A stretch of DNA of 7,790 nucleotides, taken from contig DAIDKG010000056.1 of assembly GCA_027450125.1 (NCBI GenBank), positions 1-7,790 on the forward strand. Reading direction: 5' to 3'. Made by a program: the position numbers and the translations under genes. Positions 1 to 7,364 of this stretch are shown piece by piece. This DNA is from Bordetella sp. (lineage in GTDB: Bacteria; Pseudomonadota; Gammaproteobacteria; Burkholderiales; Burkholderiaceae_B). The notes below the pieces were generated by a model. That model ran no database searches. It worked only from the letters and a program-made list of their open reading frames with translations, and had not been told where the DNA came from. Positions within the stretch are counted from its first letter, which is position 1. The number at the start of each line of letters is the position of its first letter.

Positions 1-1758
<1,758 letters not shown>

Positions 1759-1771
1759 AGGCGCCGCCTGG

Positions 1772-2977
1772 TCAGGCCTTGAAAAAGGCCTCGACCAGCT
1801 TGACCCAGTACGTCGCGCCCACCGGCAGCAGGGCATCGTTGAAGTCGTAGTTGGGGTTGTGCAACTCGCACGGGCCCATGCCGTGATAGCTGGCTTCGCG
1901 ATGATCGCCCTCGCCGTTGCCCAGGAACAGATAGGCGCCTGGAATCTCCTGCAGGTAGAAGGAGAAGTCCTCCGCCGCCATCAGCTGGGGGGTGTTCTCG
2001 TCGACGTTCTGCGCGCCGAAGGCTTCGCGCGCCACCTGGGCGGCGAACGCCGTTTCCTTGGCGTGATTCACGACCGGGGGATACGCGCGCACGAACTGCA
2101 ACTCGCCCGTCGCGCCATAGACCTGCGGCAAGGCGGTGACGATGCTGCGCATGTCGCGTTCGATCTGGTCCAGCGTCTCGGTCGTGAAAGTGCGCACCGT
2201 GCCGCGCAGCACCACTTCGCTAGGTATCACGTTATAGGCGTCGCCCGCGTGGATCTGGGTGACCGACAGCACGGCCGGATCGAGCGGATCGCGCCGCCGG
2301 GAGATGACGGACTGCAGCGCCTGCACCAGCTCTGCCGAGATCACGATGGGATCGACGCCCCGGTTCGGCATCGCGGCATGCCCGCCCACCCCGCGGATGA
2401 CGATGTCCCAGCGGTTGCTCGATGCCATGAGGGGGCCTGCTCGCAGGCAGAACTTGTTGGCCGGGTGGCCCGGCATGTTGTGAATGCCGAAAATCGCGTC
2501 GCAGGGAAATTTCTTGAAAAGGCCTTCATCAATCATGGCTCGGGCGCCGGCATGGCCGCCTTCTTCCGCGGGCTGGAAAATGAAGTTCACCGTGCCACCG
2601 AACAGCTCGCGGTGCTTTGCCAGGTACTGCGCCGCACCCAGCAGCATGGTGGTGTGGCCGTCGTGCCCGCAGCCATGCATGCGCCCGCTGATGGTGGAGG
2701 CGTGCGCGAAACGGTTCAGCTCCGGCATGGGCAGGGCATCCATGTCTGCCCGCAAGCCCAGGCTCCTGGACGAAGGCGAGCCCGTGCCGCGCAATACGCC
2801 GACCACGCCCGTCTTGCCCAGGCCGGTGTGCACTTGCAGCCCCCAGGTGCGCAACCGGTCGGCGACCAGTCCGGATGTCCGCGTCTCCTCGAAGGCCAGT
2901 TCCGGGTTGGCATGGATGTCGCGCCGGATGGCGATGAGTTCGCCGCGCGCGCGTTCGATTTCGTCTAGGGTCTTCAT
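1772..2977 (-). CDS. M20D-family amidohydrolase (hippurate hydrolase / N-acyl-amino-acid deacylase type)
   Basis: This 401-residue enzyme belongs to the dinuclear metal M20D peptidases, which cut the amide bond of N-acyl or N-aroyl amino acids; it is probably cytoplasmic, as no signal peptide is seen. Motifs in order are RRDIHANPE (18-26), LRADMDALP (75-83), MHGCGHDGH (100-108), FQPAEEGG (134-141), GIHNMPGH (164-171), GVGGHAAMP (196-204, dimerisation lid domain), AAEDFSFY (334-341) and LHNPNYDFND (372-381). Expected metal ligands are all present: Cys103, His105, Glu139, His166 and His373, with Glu138 as catalytic base. Length is normal for the family (about 380-400). The ATG at 2977 is favoured by an AGGA ribosome site about ten bases upstream. 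The gene diverges from mnmE and converges with katG, so it is probably transcribed alone. Exact substrate (hippurate, indole-acetyl amino acid, N-acetyl amino acid) cannot be told from sequence. Confidence 0.93.
   Translation of the reverse strand: MKTLDEIERARGELIAIRRDIHANPELAFEETRTSGLVADRLRTWGLQVHTGLGKTGVVGVLRGTGSPSSRSLGLRADMDALPMPELNRFAHASTISGRMHGCGHDGHTTMLLGAAQYLAKHRELFGGTVNFIFQPAEEGGHAGARAMIDEGLFKKFPCDAIFGIHNMPGHPANKFCLRAGPLMASSNRWDIVIRGVGGHAAMPNRGVDPIVISAELVQALQSVISRRRDPLDPAVLSVTQIHAGDAYNVIPSEVVLRGTVRTFTTETLDQIERDMRSIVTALPQVYGATGELQFVRAYPPVVNHAKETAFAAQVAREAFGAQNVDENTPQLMAAEDFSFYLQEIPGAYLFLGNGEGDHREASYHGMGPCELHNPNYDFNDALLPVGATYWVKLVEAFFKA
1774..1791. repeat. Perfect 7-bp inverted repeat with GAAA loop at the convergent gene junction
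   Basis: AGGCCTT (1774-1780) and AAGGCCT (1785-1791) pair perfectly around a four-base GAAA loop. The hairpin lies over the last codons of the amidohydrolase gene and 16 bases past the katG stop. It could slow polymerase or protect the 3' end of the katG message. No T-rich tract follows on either strand, so it does not qualify as a standard intrinsic terminator. The repeat may also simply reflect the codons for the C-terminal EAFFKA. Confidence 0.3.
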
Positions 2978-2983
2978 GGAAAT

Positions 2984-2987
2984 TCCT
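2984..2987 (-). promoter_or_regulatory. Ribosome binding site of the amidohydrolase gene
   Basis: Read on the minus strand, CAGGAATTTCC directly precedes the ATG at 2977. The AGGA core spans 2984-2987, with six bases between core and start. It fixes the start of the amidohydrolase gene and is clearer than anything ahead of mnmE. Confidence 0.6.
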
Positions 2988-3090
2988 GTCTGGCGATGAA
3001 AATCTGTCCTACATCATAGCCATGCACGCCGTCGGACCGCCAATCGCGGTCGAACCGCCATGTCTGCTGCGGCGCTACCGCCCAGTCACG

Positions 3091-3098
3091 TTACTATT
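3091..3098 (+). promoter_or_regulatory. Possible -10 element for mnmE in the divergent spacer
   Basis: The stretch 2978-3128 separates the divergent amidohydrolase and mnmE genes and must hold both promoters. The AT-rich TTACTATT at 3091-3098 is the best -10-like sequence facing mnmE. No good -35 box is visible 17 bases further up. If real, transcription would begin near 3104, inside the longer of the two possible mnmE reading frames, which supports the start at 3129. Confidence 0.22.
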
Positions 3099-3128
3099 TC
3101 CTCCTTGTCCGATCCGGCGTCCGTCGTC

Positions 3129-4502
3129 ATGCCTGCTGCATCCATCCCCATTGCCGCCATCGCCACCGCCCCGGGCCGGGGAGGAATAGGCGTGGTGCGC
3201 GTGTCGGGCGGCAACCTGACACCGCTGGTCAGACGCCTTTTCGGCCGCGATCTCAGCGCGCGCCACGCGCATTACCTGCCGTTCACCGCCGCCGACGGCG
3301 AAGTGCTGGACCAGGGTATCGCGCTGTTTTTTCCCGCGCCGCATTCTTACACCGGCGAAGACGTGCTAGAACTGCAGGGCCACGGCGGCCCGGCCGTGCT
3401 GCGGCGCCTGCTGGCGCGCTGCCTGCAGGCAGGCCGCGACGAAGGCCTGCGGCTGGCCCAGCCTGGCGAATTCACGCAACGGGCCTTCCTGAACGAGCGC
3501 ATGGACCTGGCCCAGGCCGAGGCCGTGGCCGATCTCATCGATGCGTCGTCCGAAGCCGCAGCGCGCGGCGCCATGGCTTCCCTGTCCGGCGAGTTTTCCA
3601 GGCTGGTCAACGCCTTGGCCGAACGTATCGTGCGCCTGCGCATGCTGGTGGAGGCAACGCTGGACTTTCCCGAGGAAGAAATCGATTTCCTCGAGAAGTA
3701 CCAGGCTCGCCCGGCGCTCAATGCGCTGGCGGGGGATCTCGATGCGCTCATCAGGCAGGCCAGGCAGGGCGTCATTTTGCGGGAAGGCCTGCACGTGGTG
3801 CTGGCCGGCCAGCCCAATGTGGGCAAGTCCAGCCTGCTCAATGCGCTCGCAGGCGATGAAATCGCCATCGTCACACCCATTGCCGGCACCACGCGCGACA
3901 AGGTCGTGCAGGAAATCCACATCGACGGCGTGCCGCTGCACATCGTGGATACCGCCGGCCTGCGCGACACGGACGACACGGTCGAAAGCCTGGGCATTGC
4001 CCGCAGCTGGAAAGAAATCGAACGTGCCGACCTCATCCTACATTTGCAGGACGCCACGCGTCCGGGCGATGCGCTCGATACCCAGATCACCGCACGGCTG
4101 CCGCCCCGCACGCCGGTGCTGGCCGTCTACAACAAAGTGGATCTGCTGCCCGCAGCCTTCGCCGCGCCGGCAGCCTCCCGCGCTTACGCGGGCGCCGTAG
4201 GAATCTCCGCCCGGGCCGGTACCGGCTTGGCCGAGCTGCGCGCGCAGTTGCTGCATCTTGCCGGCTGGAATCCTGGTGCCGAATCTCCCTGGCTCGCGCG
4301 CGAGCGGCACCTGCACGCGCTGCAGGCGGCAGCACAGCATCTGGAATTCGCTGCACAGCACGCATCGCAGGACGACCGCGTGCTGGATCTGTTTGCGGAA
4401 GAATTGCGGCTGGCGCACGAAAGCCTGACTGCCATAACCGGGAAATTCACCAGCGACGATCTGCTCGGAGAGATTTTTTCCAGCTTCTGCATCGGCAAGT
4501 AG
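3129..4502 (+). CDS. mnmE: tRNA uridine-5-carboxymethylaminomethyl(34) synthesis GTPase MnmE
   Basis: MnmE (TrmE) works with MnmG in the cytoplasm to install the carboxymethylaminomethyl group on U34 of certain tRNAs, using a tetrahydrofolate-bound one-carbon unit and GTP hydrolysis. From ATG 3129 it has 457 residues, close to E. coli MnmE. The N-terminal folate-binding domain opens with [18 protein letters not shown] (about 10-27). The embedded GTPase domain shows G1 GQPNVGKSS (227-235), G2 TTRD (254-257), G3 DTAG (274-277), G4 NKVD (335-338) and G5 SAR (360-362). The helical domain ends in the invariant C-terminal CIGK, whose cysteine is essential in the family. The frame is also open from ATG 3060, adding 23 residues that do not resemble the usual MnmE N-terminus. 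Neither start has a strong ribosome site. The partner mnmG is not in the window. Identity is certain; the start is moderately sure. Confidence 0.97.
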   Translation: MPAASIPIAAIATAPGRGGIGVVRVSGGNLTPLVRRLFGRDLSARHAHYLPFTAADGEVLDQGIALFFPAPHSYTGEDVLELQGHGGPAVLRRLLARCLQAGRDEGLRLAQPGEFTQRAFLNERMDLAQAEAVADLIDASSEAAARGAMASLSGEFSRLVNALAERIVRLRMLVEATLDFPEEEIDFLEKYQARPALNALAGDLDALIRQARQGVILREGLHVVLAGQPNVGKSSLLNALAGDEIAIVTPIAGTTRDKVVQEIHIDGVPLHIVDTAGLRDTDDTVESLGIARSWKEIERADLILHLQDATRPGDALDTQITARLPPRTPVLAVYNKVDLLPAAFAAPAASRAYAGAVGISARAGTGLAELRAQLLHLAGWNPGAESPWLARERHLHALQAAAQHLEFAAQHASQDDRVLDLFAEELRLAHESLTAITGKFTSDDLLGEIFSSFCIGK

Positions 4503-4503
4503 C

Positions 4504-4532
4504 TTGACGCCCGCGGAAATCCAGCCAAATAT
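4504..4532 (+). promoter_or_regulatory. Possible promoter for the small exported protein gene
   Basis: TTGACG (4504-4509) matches five of six bases of the -35 consensus. AAATAT lies 17 bases further on at 4527-4532, a poor -10 match (three of six). It begins two bases after the mnmE stop. Transcription from it would start near 4540, giving a leader of about 27 bases before ATG 4567 and arguing against the earlier possible starts. Read-through from mnmE is the alternative. Confidence 0.25.
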
Positions 4533-4566
4533 GACGCAATATTCCCAGCCCCGCTGCACCCCACCC

Positions 4567-4959
4567 ATGCAATCGAACACAAAGTTCTACCGACGCACCC
4601 TCTACGGCATCGCGGTGGTCTGCGCACTGTCGACAGCCGCGGCGCCGGCCATCGCCGCGACCTCGATCGACGACCTGTGGAGCATGACCATCGCGGCCGC
4701 CAACTCGATCGTGGCCCAAGCCCAGGCCAACAACGACCAGAAAGCCATGAATCTCATCGTCGACGAAGTTCAGGACTGCATGACGCGGGTCAACGACGCG
4801 CTGGCCGACAATGCCAAGCCCGACGCCATCGTCCGTGAATGCGCCCATAAGGTCCTGGCCGACGTCTGCACCGGCGCCGGCTTTGCAAAGACGAGCACGG
4901 CGGCGTCCCTGAAGTCCACCCCCGAGTGCGAGAGCCTCGCCGGCTCTGTCCAGATGTAG
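4567..4959 (+). CDS. Small predicted exported protein with four mature cysteines, function unknown
   Basis: I do not recognise this family. From ATG 4567 the product has 130 residues. It begins with a typical Sec signal: basic Lys6, Arg9 and Arg10, a hydrophobic core (about 11-25), and AAPAIA ending at residue 30 as a likely signal-peptidase I site. The mature part of about 100 residues is predicted to be mostly helical, and has cysteines at 71, 92, 101 and 121. In the oxidising periplasm these could form two disulfides. There is no lipobox, membrane anchor or known catalytic motif. The frame extends upstream to a TTG at 4504, with another ATG at 4531, but those would put about 12-21 extra residues before the signal peptide. 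No good ribosome site is seen at any start. It lies 64 bases after mnmE on the same strand. The signal peptide and codon use suggest a real gene; the role is open. Confidence 0.72.
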   Translation: MQSNTKFYRRTLYGIAVVCALSTAAAPAIAATSIDDLWSMTIAAANSIVAQAQANNDQKAMNLIVDEVQDCMTRVNDALADNAKPDAIVRECAHKVLADVCTGAGFAKTSTAASLKSTPECESLAGSVQM

Positions 4960-5076
4960 CCGCAACGCCGGGCGCGCATCGCGTCTGCCGGCCAGGACCT
5001 GTCAATACTGAAAGTGCGCCGTGCGTGAGCAACCCTGCGTGCATCCGGCAGGCGATCGGGCGGTGCATGTCCTTGC

Positions 5077-5115
5077 GCAACGCTCCCGTAGGCGTTGCCC
5101 GGGCAGTACCGGGCA
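5077..5115. terminator. Two overlapping hairpins in the convergent spacer
   Basis: The spacer 4960-5155 lies between two converging genes and holds no supported gene. GCAACGC (5077-5083) pairs with GCGTTGC (5092-5098) around an eight-base loop. TGCCCGG (5096-5102) pairs with CCGGGCA (5109-5115) around a six-base loop. The arms share bases 5096-5098, so the full forms of the two stems exclude each other. No T tract follows on either strand, so this would be at best an atypical or Rho-assisted stop serving both genes. Confidence 0.35.
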
Positions 5116-5155
5116 TGATGTCGGATTACACGCCAGCGCACGGCTACTCAAGGCA

Positions 5156-6556
5156 TCAACAGACCTCGGGCCGACGCACATCCACGGCCTTTTTTTTCGC
5201 CATGGCCTTCGCCGCGATCGCGCCCGCCGTGATCAGCAGCCCAGCGGCAATGATCGCCGACGTCTTCAATCCTGCCACGACATGATGCGGTTCGTCGCCG
5301 GCCAGCGCGCCGAAAAGCGCCACGCCCATCGCGCCTGCGGCCTGACGTGCGGCGTTGAGCACCGCAGCGGCAATGCCTGATCGCTCGCGCTCGACATCGG
5401 CCAGCACCGCTGTGGTCATCGCCGGCACGCCCAGCCCCATGCCGCCAGGCATCATGACAAAGGCGATCGCCAGCTGCCAATAGGGCACCGATGCCGTCGC
5501 CACGATGGCAAGCAGCGAGAAACCCACGGCCTCGATCAGCGCGCCTGTCGTCATGGGCGCGCGCGAACCGGCTTTTCCGACCCACCATCCGCTGACGATG
5601 TTGACGACGAGAAAGGTCGCGGTCAGGGGCAGGAAGGCCAGGCCGGCCACCGCCGGCGTGTAACCCAGCACACGCTGGAGATAAAGACTCAGTACGAACA
5701 CGATGCCGTAATAGGTGAAGTTCGCAATGGAGCCGAAGATGACGGCGCCGCAAAATATCCGCGACTTGAACAGGGACAAAGGCAGCATCGGCGCCTGCGC
5801 TCGGGTTTGCCGATATACGAATGCGATCGACGCGGCCGCACCGATCGATGCGCAGATCCACACGAGCGGGTTTCCTGGGCCTAGCGGCTGGACTTCGATG
5901 ACTGCGCCGATGGCGGCGCTCAGGGCGATCACGCCCAAGAGCTGGCCGGGCACATCGAAGCCGCGCCTGAAGGCGGGCCGCTGCGTTTCTTTGCATTTGA
6001 GCGTCAGCCACACGGCGACGGCGCAGACGGGCAGGTTGACCAGGAAAATGCTGCGCCAACTCGTCACGCCGATGAGAAGGCCGCCGACGATGGGCCCGGC
6101 GGCGACGGTGATGCCGCCGACTGCCGTCCACCAGCCCACTGCCATGGCGCGGCGTTCGGGATGCCCCGCGGCGGCATGATTGATGAGCGCGAGCGAGCAG
6201 GGCAGCATCAAGGCGGCGCCCACGCCCTGAAGTACGCGTCCGGCGATCAGCAGCGCCGCATCGGAAGCGAATCCGCAGGCGGACGACGCCAGCGCGAACA
6301 TGACGATTCCGGTCAGATAGCCCCGCCTGGCGCCCCAGCGGTCGCCAATGTAGCCGCCGGTCAGAAGCAGGGCGGCAAATGCCAGGGCATAGGCATCGAC
6401 CACCCACTGCAAGCCGGCGACGGTCGTGCCCAGTTGCCGCGCAATTGTGGGCAGCGCCACGTTGACGATGGTCACATCGAGCTGGACGATACCGAAACCG
6501 AAACTCGCCGCGACGGTCGTGGCAATGATGGGAAGAGGGGTGGCAGGCTTGGTCAT
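5156..6556 (-). CDS. DHA2-family major facilitator efflux transporter
   Basis: The product is an inner-membrane proton-coupled exporter of the drug:H+ antiporter-2 type (EmrB/QacA group, usually 14 membrane segments), which pumps out drugs or other small molecules. From ATG 6556 it has 466 residues. Signatures are LDVTIVNVALPTI in helix 1 (26-38), motif A GGYIGDRWGARRG (67-79) in the first cytoplasmic loop, antiporter motif C AVGGITVAAGPIVGG (145-159), and WRSIFLVNLP (167-176). Many hydrophobic segments follow through to the C-terminus, which ends in a basic tail. The frame stays open 94 codons further upstream to 6838, but that part is hydrophilic, unlike any transporter, and covers the DnaA-box region; the MTKPATPLP start is therefore chosen. 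No strong ribosome site is seen. No regulator gene or EmrA-like partner is adjacent, so substrate and control are unknown. A run of eight A in the message (5190-5197) lies near the 3' end. Confidence 0.93.
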   Translation of the reverse strand: MTKPATPLPIIATTVAASFGFGIVQLDVTIVNVALPTIARQLGTTVAGLQWVVDAYALAFAALLLTGGYIGDRWGARRGYLTGIVMFALASSACGFASDAALLIAGRVLQGVGAALMLPCSLALINHAAAGHPERRAMAVGWWTAVGGITVAAGPIVGGLLIGVTSWRSIFLVNLPVCAVAVWLTLKCKETQRPAFRRGFDVPGQLLGVIALSAAIGAVIEVQPLGPGNPLVWICASIGAAASIAFVYRQTRAQAPMLPLSLFKSRIFCGAVIFGSIANFTYYGIVFVLSLYLQRVLGYTPAVAGLAFLPLTATFLVVNIVSGWWVGKAGSRAPMTTGALIEAVGFSLLAIVATASVPYWQLAIAFVMMPGGMGLGVPAMTTAVLADVERERSGIAAAVLNAARQAAGAMGVALFGALAGDEPHHVVAGLKTSAIIAAGLLITAGAIAAKAMAKKKAVDVRRPEVC

Positions 6557-6716
6557 GCCGTCATGGTAGTCACGAGCCGGCCGCAAAGCTTCGGGCCGCG
6601 CCGAATCATGCGCGAGTCGTGTCAGCGCGGCGCTCCCGATCCCTGCGTGCGGCCGGATCACAGGAGTGAGGGCGGCGCACGATCGCGCCGACGTGGCGGC
6701 ATTGTCTCGCGTCGAA

Positions 6717-6742
6717 AACTTCGGCCGGAACGGCCGGAAGTT
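6717..6742. repeat. Hairpin with tandem CGGCCGGAA repeat next to the DnaA boxes
   Basis: AACTTC (6717-6722) pairs with GAAGTT (6737-6742), and inside it GGCCG pairs with CGGCC around a GAA loop, with one unpaired G. The same bases contain two head-to-tail copies of CGGCCGGAA (6722-6730 and 6731-6739). It ends 12 bases before the first DnaA box. It could be part of the origin or a chance GC-rich dyad. Confidence 0.4.
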
Positions 6743-6754
6743 CGCCGTGGCACC

Positions 6755-6763
6755 TGTGGATAA
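6755..6763 (-). promoter_or_regulatory. DnaA box, perfect consensus
   Basis: TGTGGATAA on the plus strand is TTATCCACA on the minus strand, an exact match to the strong DnaA box. It is one helical turn from the next box, in the same direction. Confidence 0.7.
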
Positions 6764-6764
6764 G

Positions 6765-6773
6765 TGGGGATAA
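6765..6773 (-). promoter_or_regulatory. DnaA box, one mismatch
   Basis: TGGGGATAA on the plus strand reads TTATCCCCA on the minus strand, one base from the TTATNCACA consensus. It starts exactly ten bases after the perfect box, which suits side-by-side DnaA binding on the same face of the helix. Confidence 0.5.
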
Positions 6774-6840
6774 GCTCTGCAGAGCGCTGCTGTGCAAAGT
6801 ATGTGGACCCAATATGAACAAGTGCCTGTTTCACGCATCC

Positions 6841-6864
6841 GGCCAAATGTTGTTCAACTTGGCC
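6841..6864. repeat. 24-base imperfect dyad between the DnaA boxes
   Basis: GGCCAA (6841-6846) is the inverse of TTGGCC (6859-6864). Nested inside, GTTG (6849-6852) is the inverse of CAAC (6855-6858), leaving a two-base AT bulge on one side. This could be a binding site for a dimeric regulator or a structural part of the origin. A smaller TGCCT/AGGCA pair follows at 6881-6895. Confidence 0.35.
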
Positions 6865-6945
6865 AGACTTGCCCAGGCCCTGCCTTGCACAGGCAAAATT
6901 TGCTATAAGTAATTGAAATAAATGAATATTTATAGGTTGATGCAG

Positions 6946-6954
6946 TTATCCACA
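6946..6954 (+). promoter_or_regulatory. DnaA box, perfect consensus
   Basis: TTATCCACA is an exact DnaA box embedded in AT-rich DNA. It points toward increasing coordinates, opposite to the pair at 6755-6773, about 175 bases away. Confidence 0.7.
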
Positions 6955-6976
6955 GAGACTCATTACCACCACCATA

Positions 6977-7004
6977 TTGATATATAAAAAAGCATTGGAT
7001 AAAA
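6977..7004 (+). promoter_or_regulatory. Possible sigma-70 promoter at the right edge of the AT-rich tract
   Basis: TTGATA (6977-6982) matches five of six -35 bases. GATAAA (6999-7004), 16 bases later, matches four of six -10 bases. AT-rich DNA yields such matches by chance, so weight is low. If active, it would start a transcript near 7011 that runs to the hairpin at 7283. Confidence 0.25.
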
Positions 7005-7011
7005 GATAAAG

Positions 7012-7310
7012 CCAGCCATACGCGCACCCCCTTGCAAAACTGGGGTCTTTAGAAGAAAAGCTCAGGTGGAACCGAGACGTAGCAGTCGGCAGCAGCGTCG
7101 GATGTTGTCCGACGGTATCCGGGAGCAGAAGACGGGGCAGGGCATCGCTGTAGCGCCCGCGTGATCGCTTGACGTGCAAGCCCTTGGGGTACCCTGGCTT
7201 GAACCCGGATGAACGTCTCAGTGGCGCCGCTGGGCGGTCGTCAGGCGCAGGGCTGGCCTGCAGACCTTGGGAGAGTGAATTGGCCGGCCTGCGCTGCAGG
7301 TCGGCTTTGT
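7012..7310 (+). ncRNA. Speculative untranslated RNA between a weak promoter and a terminator-like hairpin
   Basis: This stretch has no convincing protein gene but has ordered structure on the plus strand. ACCCC (7026-7030) pairs with GGGGT (7042-7046). CGTCGGA (7096-7102) pairs with TCCGACG (7108-7114) around a five-base loop. A ten-pair hairpin followed by a short T-rich run ends it at about 7310. A promoter-like pair lies just upstream. I recognise no known RNA family. It could equally be a decayed gene or mobile-element remnant, or plain origin-flanking spacer. Confidence 0.18.
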
Positions 7311-7312
7311 TA
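7283..7312 (+). terminator. Terminator-like hairpin with short T-rich tail
   Basis: GCCGGCCTGC (7283-7292) pairs with GCAGGTCGGC (7296-7305) in a ten-pair stem with one G-U pair and a three-base loop. TTTGTTA follows on the plus strand. The tail is short but the stem is strong. It points away from the origin region toward the aminotransferase gene. Read on the other strand, it lies 60 bases past the aminotransferase stop, where it could also shape that message's 3' end. Confidence 0.42.
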
Positions 7313-7364
7313 CGGAGTCAGCATGGAAGGGGGATCGTCCATGGCGACCTGGATCACGTATTGC

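Larger units (their letters stand above)
6717..7010. other. oriC: Candidate chromosomal replication origin (oriC)
   Basis: This lies in the longest gene-free stretch of the window (6557-7364). It holds two exact DnaA boxes (6755-6763 and 6946-6954), a third with one mismatch (6765-6773), dyads at 6717-6742 and 6841-6864, and an AT-rich tract at 6901-7010 suited to strand opening. GC content there is about 27% by hand count, against a window that is otherwise clearly GC-rich. Known context helps: in many proteobacteria the origin lies between the dnaA-to-mnmE cluster and mnmG-parAB, and mnmE is 2.2 kb to the left. Against it, dnaA, dnaN, mnmG and parAB are not in the window, and only three good boxes are found. 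A regulatory region bound by DnaA is the main alternative. The bases 6557-6716 show nothing I can assign beyond the transporter's upstream region. Confidence 0.6.
6901..7010. other. AT-rich tract, likely DNA unwinding element
   Basis: Only about 30 of 110 bases are G or C by hand count, in sharp contrast to the neighbouring genes. The tract includes AAATGAATATTTATA and TTGATATATAAAAAA. A perfect DnaA box (6946-6954) lies in its middle. ATTGGATAA at 6994-7002 is a weaker box-like sequence with two mismatches. In bacterial origins such a tract next to DnaA boxes is where the strands first separate. Confidence 0.5.

Noticed and set aside
1759..1771. Very short 13-base gap between convergent katG and the amidohydrolase
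   Set aside because: Tight convergent gene ends are common in bacteria and need no special explanation; both coding frames are intact.
1859..2968. A 369-codon open frame on the plus strand across the amidohydrolase
   Set aside because: It lies wholly antisense to a gene with all its metal-ligand motifs, and the translated sequence resembles no protein family.
3347..4111. A 254-codon open frame on the minus strand across mnmE
   Set aside because: It is a serine- and arginine-rich shadow of mnmE, whose GTPase motifs are all intact.
6557..6838. A 94-residue N-terminal extension of the transporter
   Set aside because: The extension is hydrophilic, lacks family resemblance and would place coding sequence over the DnaA boxes at 6755-6773; the first membrane helix starts just after ATG 6556.
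6946..7179. A 77-codon open frame on the minus strand across the AT-rich tract
   Set aside because: It covers a perfect DnaA box and the low-GC tract, has no motif, and changes base composition sharply within the frame.
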